Below, piece after piece: positions 1 to 15,372 of a DNA stretch of 64,000 bases; the stretch's first letter is position 1, and the number at the start of each line of letters is the position of its first letter. The notes beneath the pieces are model-generated. The model was not told the origin of the DNA and ran no database searches. It was given only the letters and a program-made list of their open reading frames with translations. Where the stretch lies: NCBI RefSeq assembly GCF_014898815.1, contig NW_026515433.1, positions 828,501 to 892,500 on the forward strand, read 5' to 3'. Position numbers and translations under genes: made by a program. Source of the stretch: Panonychus citri (taxonomy: Eukaryota > Arthropoda > Arachnida > Trombidiformes > Tetranychidae).

Positions 1-830
1 CCTCATCCTCATCTTCAATATTTAAGTAAATACGATCATCTTGATCATCATCTTTGCATAGAAATCACAGGAAAAAGAAAGTCTAAGATGGCGAAAAAAA
101 AAGTAATATCGAACTCGAAAGAAAAGTTCTAATGTGTTTATACTTAAAACGGAAATGGAAGTAACTTGTATGACATCTGTCTCCACAATGGTAGCACTTT
201 GGCACATATGATTAATAGTAAAGATTACGAGTTGCCGGCTGCTAACTAACAATATTATTCATTCATCTTATATTTAATTTCCATAGACTTTGATTTCTTT
301 GTAATTTGGAAGGAAGAAGAAAAAAAGTTGTCACCAAGAAGAGAAAAGGACGAAAAAAAATCGACGAATAGAAATGGACATTTCGATGTAGAAAAAAAAA
401 GTAATATAAACATCGAAGGTAACATTTATTTTCCCTTTTGTTTACGTCATTCAATTGTCATCTCAATAAATCATCTCTATTCAATCAACCAGTTTAATTA
501 AAATGGTTCCAACCTTAAATCATCAATTGACTTTCCTTTTCCGGTTTCATCATCATAGTTATTGCCTTGGATTTTGGTGTTTCCATCACCAACTGTTGAC
601 ATTCAGTTGGCCATTTTTTCTTCTTCTTTACATTTCAAGAATTCAAAGCTAATCATCATCATCATTTTCTTCATTGACCATTCTCTTGCTCTCTATCATC
701 ATCTTCATCATCTTCGTCTTCATTATCATCATTATTTTCTCTTTCTTTCAAACTCAAAATTCTTGAAACTTGGCCAACATTACGAGTGGAAACAAATTCC
801 GAGAAAGAATCATGATTATCTTAGATTAGA

Positions 831-888
831 AGATGAAGAAGAAGAAGAAGAAGAAGAAGAAGAAGATGATGATGATGATAATGATGAG
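831..888. repeat. GAA/GAT trinucleotide repeat
   Basis: An uninterrupted run of GAA units passes directly into GAT units. It creates a run of glutamates and aspartates in one frame, which explains a spurious 110-codon open frame here. Confidence 0.9.
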
Positions 889-3147
889 ATTTGAATGTTC
901 GTTTACATACTTTTCGCTCCATATCTATTAATATGATCATTAACTTTCCATCGAATGTTAAAAAACTTTCACATTAGATAATTTTACCTTTCGATTTACC
1001 TAGAAAACTTTATCAGTCTTTTCCTATTATTATTTAAGGATAATTAGATTACAATGATGGATAATGATGATAATCTAGTAACTTTAATGACCCTAGAAAA
1101 CACCAGGAAGGTTAACCCAAAGTAACCAGGATTGTTCACTAATAACCCAAAAGGAAGACCAGAAATAATCAGTCACAATGATGAATCAATTTGATTATAT
1201 TCAAATTTGATTGTAATCATTTGTATGATGTAACCTTGATTCTGTTTCATTTTTATCCAAGTTAACGTTCATTGTCCTGTTTATTATTTTATAATTGGAA
1301 TCAAATCATCATCATGATTAACAATCAAGATTACACGATTTTAATGATCAATTAATAGAGTAAATTAGTTTAGATGATTAACTTGACTCTTTAATCGTAC
1401 AATTAAGATCTTGAAGACGATTCAATATTTGGACGATAATGTTACTATTTTTTCATGTTTTCTGTGTTTTGTTTTGGTTTTTTTTCATTCTCTGACCTGA
1501 TGACCTAAAGAGGAAGATGAAAAGGAAGAGGAAGGAGGAAAACATGATGAAGATGATGAGGATGATCCTCTTAACTCTCTTTCTCAAGAGACTGACCATT
1601 GCGTGTTAATATTATCCTATTGACTCTCGGACAATATTTGATATAATAATAGCTCTCAGTTTGATTCTATTGATATGGAAACTTATTACATATTAATTGT
1701 TACATTTAATTGTCGCTCATTCAAATAGAATCAGCTGGAGTCATTATCGAATCTGTTTTTAGAACTTTTCTCCTCTTTTTCAAAGTTTCATCTTTTTCAC
1801 TGCCAAATCTCATTCTCGATTCCAAGAGAAAAGCTATAACTTTGTTGTCTATGGTTAACTTGATTTCGGTGTTAATTTATCAAGTGCAAAGTGAATTGGG
1901 AGTTACATTGATGATTGTGAAGATAATGATGATATTGAAAGAGAAAAGGAAAGAGAAAGATGAAGATAAACTTGAAATTTGGGAGCTTAGAAAAAGCGTT
2001 GATAGGTTATCATTGGAAAGTCCAACAACATCAAACAAAGAAAATAAAGAAGAAAGAAAAATAATAGAGAAAGAAAAGAAAGAGAAATTAATAGATGATG
2101 AAGAAAGAATCGAAAGAAAGAGAAAGATGATGATGATGATGAAGATGAAGATGAAGATAATAATGACGATGAGCGAATGGAAATAGAGAGCTAATCAAAC
2201 CAGTTTCTAGTTACATTTCGCTCGAGGGGAAAAATGAGCAAGAGCAATTGAGATGATGAAGATGATAAGAGTCATCGATGGCTTTGTAGCCATTGGAATG
2301 AGAGAGTAAGAGGATGATAAAGATGATCAAGTCTCTGAGGATAATCAAATGTTATCCATTTTAATGTTTATCTTCAGTAAAGTTTCAATCATTAATAAGA
2401 ATCACTTTTTTTCTCCTCGTGTTGGACAATTAACTGATTACTTTTCAAAATTTGGGATCAAAATGATTGTTAATTGTTGTAGTGTAACTATGTTCAATTA
2501 AATCAACTGGAATTAACAATTAATTTAATGGAATTCAGGGTTAATTAAAAATAATCAAATCGTTTTTTCTTCTTCTCTTCTTCTAGTGATTATATTTTTC
2601 TCTCCATCAATTAGTGTTTTCCTTTTTTCTCTTAAGGCAATTTAATATTACATAGAAAAAAATAACGATGAAATTAATTTGACAAGAAAATTGGATTGTA
2701 AGATGATGAGAAAACATGAGAATCCATGATGATGATGATGAGAATCTGAGATGAGATTGAAAATCTTTGAGAACGTTTCCATGGCAACGAAATCGTTTCA
2801 TTAATAACGGTGTCATTTCTATTGAATAACAATCGTGATTGTAAAGAAAAATATATCCAACTGATTAGTTTCCATTTTCCATTGACTATCAAAGGTAATT
2901 AAAGGGTTTACAATCTAAACAATCAATCAAATTTACTATTTTTAACTTGATTTCATTTGAAATGTACTTTCATATATCAATGATTAGTAATTTAATGATA
3001 ATTATAATCAGCGAAATGGTTTCTGTTTCTGTCAATTTCAATCATCTGATGGGGTAAACAAAGTAATCAAGGTAAACTGATTGATGACAAAGTTTCATGT
3101 GAACAATGATGATTAGAATCATCAAGAGATACAATTTGTACCCTGAG

Positions 3148-3173
3148 AAGATGATGATGATGATGATGATGAT
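3148..3173. repeat. GAT trinucleotide microsatellite
   Basis: About eight consecutive GAT units. Many shorter tracts of the same kind occur throughout the first 14 kb. Confidence 0.85.
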
Positions 3174-6100
3174 CGGATGTCATCAGAATTCATTGAGAGC
3201 ATGAAAAAAATACAAATCGTAAAGAGTGAATATGGATCGATGAACGCTGAGTAAAAAGAAAGAAAAAAAGAAAGAGATGATAAGGAAGATGATAGAGATT
3301 CAGTTGAATGAAACTTGAATGAAGATTATGATGATTAAGATGATAATCATCATTATCTTCATTGATAGTCATGCAAATATTATATAAAAGGTAATAAAAA
3401 GTTACTCAAATCTGATGATCAACATGAAAATTGATTAACAATTAAAGTTGTCAAAATGATGATGATGAATAATTATCATCATTTCATTAATTGATGATAA
3501 CAAATTCATCAGGTAACAATTAACACAATAATATTAACTAACCAACCATCAATGACCAACAACAATTAACAATATAATCATCTTCTCAGAATAATAATAA
3601 ATCAACAACAACATGACAATCAAAACAATATAAGCACACAATCAATTGATTAACAATTAACGGTACAGTAACAATTAACATTAAATTGAATTGAAATTAT
3701 TTTCAACAATCAAAGTTTTCAGTGAAAATCAAATCACTTGAAAAACAATTTAAGTTAATCAATAGTCACAATTTTAAATGAACATTCAAAGTTGATTGTT
3801 ATCTAATGATGAACACAAAAAAGGACAAAAATAAACAACAATCAACACTGAAAATCAATTTAACAACAAAAAATCAACCAAATATCAACACAATTATGAT
3901 TAAAATACAATAATCAACAATCAGTAAACAATTTTCATTGTAAACGGGAAATAAAATCCCATGGAAATAAAAAGTATCATAGTAATACAAAAGCCATTGA
4001 ACTTAAGCTAAACTCATCAGACCATCTGATTAACTGATTGTCAACAATTTAAATTGTTCATTTGTTTAAATTTACGTTGAAAAAAAAACGAAAAGGTAAC
4101 AATTTAAATCAACGATTAAACTTAATTGTGAAAAAGTTTTCCATCTACCTCTTGTTATGTGTATTTCCAATTGTTGACTCAGGATTTTACGTTAAGTAAA
4201 GATGAACATCTTTACTTAACAGATTAAGGATTAAGGATTATGATTATTATGATTTAGTTTTGTTTATATTTCTCAGGATTAATGAGATATTGCATTTGAA
4301 TGATTAATGTAACAATTTTCGCTTTCTTATCATTGCAAAATACTGCTAATAATCAGTAAATTGTTGTTGTTGTCCGTTGATTGAGATTAGCAAAAAAGTA
4401 GATGAATCTTGTTTATTGGATGGAAAATTATAATTCAAATAAACTTTTTTTTTCCTTGTTGATTGATGAGCTTAATCCTGATTGTTTTCTGGTAAGATTA
4501 AACATCCTTTTTTATATTCTAATCCTTTTTTTCGTAAAAGTTTGTTGATCTTGCACTAATTGTCAGGTCACAGAATTTATTGGAAACATGGTTAAAACAA
4601 ATTAAATCATTTTCTGGTTTGGATGTTGCTTGTGATGGTGAATGATTGGAAGGAGAAACAATCAATTTGATGTAAATCAAATGAAGATGATTAAGAAAGA
4701 AAGTAAATCCTCAAAGGAATCAATAGTAATCTTAATGATAATATTGATGATGATTAAGGGAAAATAAAGATGAGGATGAAAGAGAAACTGAAGAGGGAGA
4801 AGAAAAAAAGATGAAGATAAAAGATCTTAATAAACCTTGAAAGGTAACAACTACTTAGAGTTTAGAGTAATCAAGTCGAAGCACAAGGACAAGGTCGATT
4901 CAAGGTTAACCAGTTTTCCGACATTATTTTTATCTTTCGAGACTCATCATCGCCTTTTACTTTCTATTCCTCTCTCTCTCTCTCTTTCTTCTCTCTTTAA
5001 CAATTTACAGAGGAAGAGAAGATGAAGACGACCTATCATCATAAACGGAAATGGTCAATTCAAAAAGGTTACTTGTAATGACCATAAAACGGAAATAACA
5101 AGCTCCAAATGTGTATTGAGATGATTGTTGATTGTTTTCCTTTCTTTTGCTGTTCGTTGATGATGATAATATTTCGGCCTTTGGGATGATTGAGGTTAAA
5201 TTTAATCATTTATTGTAATTTAGACAATTGGACATTTGAATGAACGGTCAATTCATGTAAAAGTTTGACTTTTATATGAATTGATGTGTTGTTGTTTTCT
5301 TGTCTTTCACTTTGATCATCATCATCATTGATTGAAGTTAATTGGTAGAAATTGTTTAACAATTAGAGTTGAAAGTTTGCTTCATTTTTAGTTAACTTTT
5401 TTTTTATACTAATGTATTAGTTTGTTTATACTTCGAGTTGGTTAATTGAAAATTTTACTCTACAATTTAACGATGGCGATGATGATGATGATAATGACAA
5501 GAGGAATGATGATAAAATTGTGACTCAAAAAATTAAAGGAATCACAATTTAACTTAATTGTTATCGTAATTAAGATGATGCTGATAATGATAATGATAAT
5601 AATGATGATCAAGCAAAGTAACTATTCAAGAGATGAGAAAAAATTAGCTTTGATTGTTACTGTTGCTGATGATGATGATAATTTAAAGGAATGACAATTT
5701 AGAATAGATTTGCAAGAATCATTTGTATTCAGCTTGAGTGATGATGAGAATCATGAAAATTGTAAGTTTAAGTGTTTAAATTGTTAAGAATCAGCGCGTT
5801 TGCCATTCAATCAGCAAGTAGATGAACCAAATTAACAGAAAAATTAACCGACCAATCAGTTTGATAATTGGTTCATTGAGCCGAGGATAACCCATGAAAA
5901 GTGTATTGTACTTGATTAGTTAACTGATTACCCTTTCGATATGAGGTAACCACCAATTATTGAGAATTCAGATTAAAATGATGAAACAAAACGATCGCCA
6001 TGATGATGAAGACAAAGAGATGCAGAGAAAAAACAATTCTCTCATTTTAATCATCTTCATCTTCTTCTGGTTTTCTTCCAATTCATCTTCCATTGTAAAC

Positions 6101-8157
6101 CTTGTCTCTTCCAATGGAAAACACTGACAATAAAACAGCATCAACAGCAAAAGAAACATCAGCAATCAGTCCAATTTATTTTCCTCTTGATTTCTTTAAT
6201 CATGATGATGATGATGGTTTTTTCTTCTTCTTCTTCTCTGCCATGGTTAACATTTTCTTGATTCCTTTTCCTTTTCATTTTCACTGTTTCTTTGTTTCTC
6301 TTCAACTAATCAACCAGCAAACGATAAAAAAAATTAACTAAACTGTAAGTTGATTCATCATTTTGTTTCCTAGTGATTTTCAGGCTCTAACTTTAATCTC
6401 CTCCTTTGTCTTGATTGTTGGTTGAGGTGCAATTGCTTTGAATTACATCTTCCTCATCTTGTTAACCATCGGATAACTTGTTTATCCAACCATATTGACA
6501 ACCATTTAACACGAAATTTGCTTGTTGTTGTTTTTTGTTGGTGTTTTCCATCTTGTGTTTACATTATAATTGGTCAACTTTTTCCTTCTTTTCTCTTCTA
6601 GATTGAGTGTCCAGTCCAAGGCGATATAATTTCATTATCTCGATCATATGATGATTATTGTGTTCATTCAACTTTAATGGTAATCCAATCCAATTCAAGT
6701 AATTCTCCAATTCTTTTCAGCTCCTCCTTTTGGTTTGGCCTTTTTCCTACTAGAAACTTTTACTTACTCTCTTCCTTTTTCTCTTTCTCTTTCTCTTCAT
6801 CAACAATCCCGTGATTGTAATCAAGAAAATTGAACAAATTAACTAGTTAACCCTGAACTTGTCACCAGGTTTGTCTTAATTAATCGTAATCAGCTGAATT
6901 CAAGGCTATATTATTAACCATATAACAGATCTTTCAATCTCTGTTGTGAATGTTGACATATCAACCGTGTTGATCGTGAGAAAATTAAAAAAAAGCTACA
7001 CGTTGATTAAGAAACAAAATTTAGAGTAAAAAGTGAAACCATTTAAAAAGGTAGATCAGTAGTAGCAATCAAAACAGATTATTACACCTTAAACAACGAG
7101 TTGTATCACTTAGAGCACAAGAAGAGCAAAAATTTAGCATATAAGAGGCAATAGAAAAAAATGATTGTTAACTGATTATGACCGTCACACGGTTGACAAA
7201 GCGTAACAATCATCATGGAAAGAGGATTGAGAGAGAGAATATTAGCTTTCGATTTCAGGTTAACAGTGAAATAATCACGACAATTATGACAATCAACTAA
7301 TCAGCGACATTAATAAAGCAAAAACAATGATTCATCCTAATCATAAATTGATTGACCTAAAATCGTATAAAAAAAACGAGAGTCAATCAACATCGTTAAA
7401 GTATAACTGGAAAGATACTCAAAAGATTCCGTAATTAGTGACAATCGGAATTAATGACAAGAAATTGTCAACAAATGAATGAAAACAATAAGACAATTAA
7501 ATTAAGATGAAAATGAAAAGACAATTAAACAAAAAATATAAACAAAAGGGTAAAGAGGGGAAAAAGTAATCAAAGGGGAGAACATAAAAAGGAGCGAAAT
7601 TCAAAAGTCATTAGTAATTAATCAAAGTGGAAAAAAGTAAAAAATTGTCATAATTAAAATTACATTAGAATTAATATGATACGTTGATTACTATGATTAA
7701 ATGGTTAACATAAAAGTAAATCAAGTTAATTACAGAAAATTACATCAACAAGGTAAATTGTTAATTCGTTAAGGTCTTGAACATAACAATAACAATTAAA
7801 AGTAATCATCAACCTAATCATTTTGAATGGAAGAAGAAAAAATTATAATTTAACAAAGAACAATCAAAAACAATTAACTTTAATTATTACCATTGCCATT
7901 ATCATGATTACGATAATGATTTGATTTTCCAAAATGGTTTAATGGTTTGAGATGTTAATAGTTGATTAACTAATCAATCGAAGTGAAAGAAAAATCAAGA
8001 GAAAAAAAAATCGAAAGAAAATTTTTTTTTTCCAATGTTCGTGATTTAGCTTAACAACATATTAACTGAATTAAAATTAAGAATTAAAATTAGATATAAC
8101 CTTTCATACTACTAATAATAATATAAACAACAATCAAGGTTTCACAATCGTGCAATG

Positions 8158-8190
8158 TAATAATCATAATCATAATCATAATCATAATAA
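8158..8190. repeat. ATAATC hexanucleotide repeat
   Basis: Five successive copies of a six-base unit (TAATCA in phase) inside the long Tet intron. Confidence 0.8.
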
Positions 8191-10530
8191 ACTTTAATAT
8201 TTACCTTTGGTTTTCATAAATTGTTACCAATCAACATATGATGATGAAAATGATTTAACTATTTTAGTTTGTTTTTTTCTTGCTAACAAACAATCAGCCA
8301 ACAATTTAACAAACAATTTATATTTACAAAGGTAAATTATGTTAATCATATTGAAGTCTATGGGAAATCAGGTATAGTTACCTGGAAATAAACAACAGGT
8401 AACATACAAAAAAGTAATACAATCAAACAATTAACATCGGTTACTATTAACAATATAATTGTTATTGGTAATATTGATTGAGTTTTGTGATCAAGTAAAC
8501 AAACAATCAACAATAATAAACTGATTGTTATGATAAAAAATATATAAGTTAATGCAATTATTATTAATGAACATTAAATTGTTACTCTATTGGTTGTGAA
8601 TATGAAATAGATATACAATTAATTTAGTTAATCATATTTTGACCATGAAATTATATTAACTGTCCTCCCATCAATATGCATCTTTTTCTGTATAATTATT
8701 GATTGTTAATTATCTGTATTATTTAAATTGTTTTCCAGCAAGTTATGAAAATAAATAGGAAAAAATTATCTCAACAATCAACATAATCTGAATACAAATT
8801 CCCATAGACTTGATTGTTGATATATTTATATCAATTTCCTTTAACTATTTACTTTATGATGTATAAATGATTATAATAATGATTAAGTTGATTACTATAT
8901 TGCTCAGGTAAATGATTAAGCATGAAAGTTAAGAGTAATCAAGAAAAAAAAAAGTAATTGTTCCGACCTGATAGGCAACAATGTTAATTACATGTAATAA
9001 AAGTCAATCGCCTTAAAATCATTGATAATGATTAAGTTGTAGAAACTTTTTCTTACTTTGAAATTGCTCCTAATCATAATTAACGATAATCAACAAATAG
9101 CAACAGGTAACCAAGTCTAATTGTCCGATTGGCTGGTAAAGGTCACTTTTCAAAGGTCCATTTGCTTTTATGAGACTCTCATTGTTTTTGACCTTTACGA
9201 TTCTTGTAAAGGTTATAAAAGTACCAAAAATGATTAATTTCAATCATAAATATTTAATTACTTTAGTTTTTATCATTTGTAAAATGAATGAAAATAATGA
9301 TTGATTGATTGATTGATCATCATCAGCGTTGATGATGAAGTTACTCTCATATTTCCGGTACAAATGAAAACTAAAAACAACAACAATCACATTGGATTAA
9401 CATTAATATTCAATTGTTGATTTGTGTTGATTTTCAAGATGGCGGAAATGTCGATGATCCATTGTTAGTATTTCTACTCGATGATGATGATAATTTACCA
9501 ATTGCAATTGATAATCATCTTTATCATCATCATCATCTCTTAACTATAGATTTAGTCACGCCAATGATTTACCAGGTAATCAACAATATATTCAAGTTGA
9601 TTGTTTACCTGCAATTTGCTGGCGACTCTACAATTGGCCTTAACAATTGGGCTTGTTCATCTAATCATCTAGGATGATGATCATATTTTTGGGCTTCAAT
9701 TTTCACAAGAGCAACAAATTTTATCATCATAATCATCTCTCTCTATCATCATCATCATCCTAATAATAATGGACGATATAAAATGATAATAATAATAGAT
9801 AATCATCCAAATAATGATAAATATAATTCTGATGATAGACTTTTGTTTTGTTCATCAAAACCTGAAACAATTAACGTTTTGCTTCATCTGTGATAGTTTC
9901 TGATTATAAAATCAAGTAATTAGTCTCACAATCAGTAAATTGTGGTTCCAATCATCATAATAAATTACAATAATCAGAGGATAATAATAACATCTAAGTT
10001 CAATTTCCGCTTTTGTTTTTTCTCGCTCTTCAATTAAATCAATCAAAGTTAATCTTGTTTCATAACAAACTTCCGGTGAATACAAAGATTATGATGAAGA
10101 TGAAGATGAAAATGAGGATGAAGATGAAGATCAAGTTGTTAAGATGATAACTTGTTTGACCGGCCTGAGAAAAAGTGAACTGACCAAAATTAGAACTCGA
10201 TATTCAAGTGCAATAACTTTTTCTGTGTTAATCATAATAATCAATTTAAATTGTAACCGGAAATCCAGTTATATGATTAATTATCAATTGATAAAACTGG
10301 TCAATCGTCCAATTGGTCAGTAATAACAAGAGTAGTAATAATAATAGCCTTTAATTAGTTTAAGAACAAGTTTTCATCTTCTTGATTGTTTGTTAATTGT
10401 AAAGGAAAAAAAAATGAAATCAAGTTGAATGTAATTGCAACCTTATCATTTTGGTATTTAGGTTAATTGGATTAAGGTGTGATCAGTTAGTTAGATTATA
10501 ATTAGTATCAGTGAACAATTAAGCTCTTAC

Positions 10531-11285
10531 CTCAGATTGATTAGTTAATTTGAATCTTCTGATCTCATTGTCACGGCTTCGGCCAAATTTACATCCATGG
10601 GTGTACATTGAATAAGAGCAACCAAATGAATAACAAGCTCCCGATCGAGTTGAATCCAGGCCTTGACAAGCACAGTTCCGGTTCTTGTTCAGGTTACACT
10701 TCCGTTCCGTTGGGTTACCATAGTTGGTCAGTTTATGGACAACAGTGTCGTAAAGACGAGATGACCAGGAAGAGTCGACACCTTCCCAAACAATCAGAGC
10801 AACAATTATAAATCGACCTGGACATAAATGGCCTAACCTTTCACGAACCAAGACACACAATTGTTCAGCTGATGATCGTCGGACTATAATCATCTTTGCA
10901 ATCGGACATCCCTCACGAGATTGACCTTCACGTGGACATTTAATTAACCTTTCAAATCTAATTGATTCTAAACTTAATCCAGATCTAATTGTGCATAAGA
11001 AAAAAAGCAAATTAAACAATAAATTAAACAACAATAACAATTAAATTGTGCATTTTAATTTTAATAAGGTTCATTTAACGGGATAACATTAAAAATAAAT
11101 TATCCTAAAATCATTAATCTGAATCAATAAGATTAAAATTGCATCAACCATTAATCAACTAATATATATACAATCAGTTAATTGCAATTCACTAATTATA
11201 TACAGTTAACGGGCTTACCTTTGTGATAAATTAATTGCAATCTCCTTAAGACTTGATCCGTAACCTAAATGACTATAAACCGGTG
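10531..11285 (-). CDS. Tet: TET methylcytosine dioxygenase, exons 2 and 3 (start of the Cys-rich catalytic region)
   Basis: Two exons of a ten-eleven-translocation dioxygenase (Fe(II)/2-oxoglutarate enzyme oxidising 5-methylcytosine in nuclear DNA). Exon 2 (11285-11219) encodes the conserved PPxYxHLG-type opening. Exon 3 (10984-10531) carries the family's zinc-binding segment: EGCPIAK, an arginine- and cysteine-rich RERLGHLCPG, NCACQGLDSTRSGACYSFGC and YTHGCKFGRSRD, all in the order known from animal TETs. Both introns have GT/AG ends and the phases agree: the arginine codon is split AG/A between exons 2 and 3. The exon 3 donor (GGTAAG at 10532-10526 on the minus strand) is strong. The rest of the cysteine-rich region and the double-stranded beta-helix with the HxD iron site are not visible and should lie left of the window. 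An initial Wnt-like impression was dropped because the motif order is TET-specific. Confidence 0.93.
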
Positions 11286-14200
11286 CTAAATGATCAATCA
11301 ATTGTTATTTCAACAATTAACATTATTAAACATCATTATAATTAAAATTAACATTCAAAAATCATATATATAGTTGAATAATTGTAATAATCATTATGAT
11401 TAAAACATAAATTGTTAATCATGATTGAAAAAAAAAATCACCAAAAAGTAAGAAAAAAAAATGAGAAATGAAAAAAAATATATAATCATGATTAGTATTG
11501 GAGTTTGATTGTTTTCAATTACAATTTAAAGTTGATGTATTTTTTACCTTGTTTATGGTTAATTGTGAAACAGTCAATTATGATTATCATCATTATCATT
11601 AGTGAGCATTTAATTGTAATAATTACTTTTCATGCAAACCTTTAATTGTAAATGCATTGACATTAAATTAAAAAACATCAGAGTCTTTGATCATCATCAT
11701 TAATGATTAACATCATTTACTTGCTGTTGGTAAAAAAAAAAGATAATTATTATACTGTTAATAACAATTAGATGCAATTAACATGCATAGTATATGCAGT
11801 AAGAGTAAATTAAGTTGATTAAGAGAAGCAAAATAATAATAATCAATTGAACAATTAGTTAAATTGTCAGCAAAATTAAGGGAAAACATAAACAACAAAG
11901 CAAATAAATTATCAAACATTTGGGAGCAAATTATTTATTAGGATAACAAGCAAACTTTTTAATTGTCATGATTAACATTCAATGATAATCACAATCAGGA
12001 TGATGATCAAGTTGATGATGAGGATGAGGAAAATATTATCATCCTCTTTTCTCAAATGACAAGCTTTTCATCATCATTTAGATTCAATTAATTATCACCT
12101 AAAATGGCCTCAGGGTAAATACATAAGATCTGGATTGAGATTAACTTTGAATATGATTAATAATTAATTTCATTATTATCATTAATGATTATCATTATTA
12201 TTATGATTACATTGGTAAATGTCAATTACCCTGAGTTAATCAATTTTACCCGGCGGGTGTTTAATTTTTTTACAATCTCACAAATTGTTGTGTATGTTTA
12301 ATATTGACAATAATCAAGTGGAAAAACAAAACTTTGTTAATCAACAACAATCAACAGAAATTAAAATATTTCTCAGCCAAAAAATCACATTAAAGGATCG
12401 AGATTGAGAAAAGTAATTAATTGTTGAACACTGAACAACAATCAACCAAACAACAATTTGGTTACATGGTTACAGAGTAATGATAATATAGTAATTTAAT
12501 CAAATCAAATTTAATTTTCATCTCTCTCTCTTTCTAGATTTAATCATCATTAATAAATTCACCTTGATCATTGTAATTTATATTCCAACTAAAACCAAGG
12601 TTGATAATAAAAAATTAATAATAAAATGTTATTAATGAGTAATGATGATCAGTGAGAAAGAGAGAAAGAGCCAAGAAAATCAGTGTCTTTTTCTCTGTCT
12701 TTTTTCATCCTCATCCTCCATCCTCCCACTTTCCATCATCTCTGTCTATTTTATCATCTTCTCTGTCTTTCTTTTTTCTACTTCATCTTCTCATCCAAAA
12801 AAAACTAACATCTAATGTGTATCAAAGTGAAAGTAACCAAAAACTTTTCCTCTCGATTTTTCATCATTTAGAATCATTATCGATCCTCGTCCTCATCCTC
12901 ATCCTTTTATCATCCTTATTCAGTTGTAAACTTTAACATGATCCTCATCATCAGTATCCAATTATTCATCATCATTGATAATATTTGATTCAATTTAATA
13001 TTCACCTGACTAACTTTTAACAACAATGATCAAAATTGATAAATTGATCACTGATTGTAAATTGTTATTATTTGATTGAATGATGCAGCGTAATTGAATT
13101 TGCTTTAATCATCATCATCATCAAAACAATATAATGAAGATGAAGATGAAGATGAAGATGATAATATAAGGACATTCGCCCTTGAAGAAGGTTGAAAACT
13201 TTTCCGAGTGCAATAGCATTCGTTAAATGACCTTGGTAAACAAGGTAGAAAATTGAATTGCTCAGATTGTTAATTGCGTGATTTAAATTGATTGAGTTTG
13301 TTGACCAACGGATCAAAAGCCTAATAAACACAATTGATTCAAACTTTAATTAGTTTCAAGTTAATAAATACACCAATCGATTTTAATACAATTTATCAAT
13401 TTATCAAAATGTGAACAGAGAATTAGATTCAATTGGTAACAATTTGCTTAACTAATACAATCAAGATAATCAACATGATGGAAAAACACAGGAAACACGA
13501 TTAAAAGGATTATCGAATTTAATCTTATTCTTAAATTGCGATTTTCGAATTGCAATTTTAATCTTTTCTTCTTCTTTTCTAACTTGTATTCTTTTCATTT
13601 TCTCACTTCATCTTTTTCCAATATTATCATTATTCATTTTATCTTCTTTCTTTTTCATCCTTATCTTCTTTCTCTCTCTCTCTCATCGTTATTTATTATT
13701 CGAGTGTAGGTCAAACAATTTGAGGACAAAAGCGTTTTCCAGGTAAATTTAAATTTTCTCAAACTTTTTTCTCTTCTTTTTTTCTTCCAACGGTAAATAC
13801 TCATAGAGAAAAGTCTTTGTCCTTTTCATTTGATCTACTTTTCATCCTCATCATCACTTCATGTGAGAAAGTATATAGATTACTGATTAAGCGTAAATTT
13901 CTCATTGAAAAGTTTTCTTTCTCTTTCCAGGTAGTCCAATAGTTCACCTGCAATAATATCATATTCGTATGTTGATATATTAGTGTAATTGTAACATTGA
14001 AAGTGTAATGAGAGCAAAGGAAAAAAAGTAAACAAAAGTCCCTCCTTTGAATGGAAGGAGGAGATGATGATGATGATGGAAGAGGGAAAAAGAGGTAAGT
14101 GTAAAAATCAAGGACAGAAAATACCTTGATCATGGTTATGATGATGAGCAATGAAAAAAGAAAAAGAAACTGAGGAAATCCCTTTGCTATGCTCATGTTT

Positions 14201-14756
14201 ATCATCATCATGAAAAGAAGGAAAAAAGAGAAGAAAAAGAAAAGAAAAGGGAAGAGAGAGAGAGAAAAGAGATAAGGTAGGAAGAGAGAGATGATGAAAG
14301 AGTATTTCCCTGTCTTGTCTGGTGTAAACTCTCCTTGCGTCTGTCTTAAGGAGAGAGAGAAAGAGCAAGGATAAGAAAGAAAATGATGATAATGATGAAA
14401 GGAAAATGATGAAGAGGAGTAACAACAAGTTGACCATATTTTTACTCACTCACTTGATTCATTCATTCATTCATTCATTGGTTATAGAAGAGTAAGTTAG
14501 TGTAGTAGTAGTTTTTTTTTCATTCATAGAAAAAAAGTGTGAGTAGAATGTGAGAAAAAGAAAGTAGAGTAAAAGGATGAGTAAAGTTGGTGAAAGTTTT
14601 TTTTTCTTTTGCGGTCCAGAGAAGGAGGAGAAGAGGAGAGTGAATGGAGAAGAGAGAGAGGAGAAGGTAAGGGGAGAATGTGAGACAAGTGAATAGAGAG
14701 AAGAAAAAATGATGAGAAGGAAGAAGATGAGGGAACTTAGAGAGAGAGAGAGAGAA

Positions 14757-15321
14757 AGTAGGTGAGGGAAGAGAAGATGAAAAAACAGGGAAGTAGGAAG
14801 AAGAAGCAAAAGGAATGAGGGAAACCCTCTTGACTCGGTGAGGGGCGATGGACGTGAACCTTATTCATCCTTCAACAGTAGTCACAATTTGTGTTTACCT
14901 TTTCAAAGATAATCATTTAATTGTGTCAATGTCAACACAATTAAACGTATTTAATATACATAAATGGATATTTTTAATGGTTGACAGAATAACGATCCAT
15001 TTTTTTCAGGGTGAAGGTCAATTCAGGTCAAGGACAATACAAATTGTGGTTTAACCGTTTCAACTGTTTATCCGAAAGCATAACAATTAGATGGAGATGA
15101 TTTCGTTTCTCTCAAAGGTGATGATCTTGCAAACAAACTTTGATGATTGCAAATGAAAAATAAAGATGCATTTCAATTGTTTTAAACTTTTTTATAATAT
15201 TGATATTTATTTTGTCATTTAACCTTTGACATGTCATGATAAAAAGACTTTAATATTTACTAGTAAGAAAATTGATTTGTTGATTCTTTCGAAAGCGAAA
15301 GAAAGGAGATAAAGATTAAGA

Positions 15322-15372
<51 letters not shown>

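Larger units (their letters stand above)
1..10530. other. Tet intron (partial) with no recognisable gene
   Basis: This stretch lies downstream of a good 5' splice site that ends the last visible Tet exon at 10531 (minus strand), so it is most simply read as one long intron that continues past the left edge. I see no exon with TET catalytic motifs here on either strand, and the open frames present are short and low in complexity. It is AT-rich and dotted with ATG/CAT trinucleotide runs, A- and T-runs and repeated CAATTAAC/GTTAATTG words. A regulatory role or small RNAs cannot be excluded from sequence alone. Confidence 0.55.

Noticed and set aside
562..894. 110-codon frame ending in a glutamate/aspartate run
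   Set aside because: The tail is a GAA/GAT microsatellite and the rest is a histidine-rich product of CAT repeats.
1..10500. Search for the remaining TET catalytic exons with the HxD iron site
   Set aside because: No segment on the minus strand resembled them; they are probably beyond the left edge.
10531..10984. First reading as a Wnt gene because of the SFGCSYSMYTHGCK-like cysteines
   Set aside because: The order EGCPIAK, RERLGHLCPG, NCACQG and then GACYSFGC is that of TET, and a CXXC exon splices to it in phase.
14108..14809. Serine/leucine/phenylalanine-rich minus-strand frames that look like membrane proteins
   Set aside because: They come from purine-rich low-complexity DNA in a Tet intron; no motif, no splice logic.
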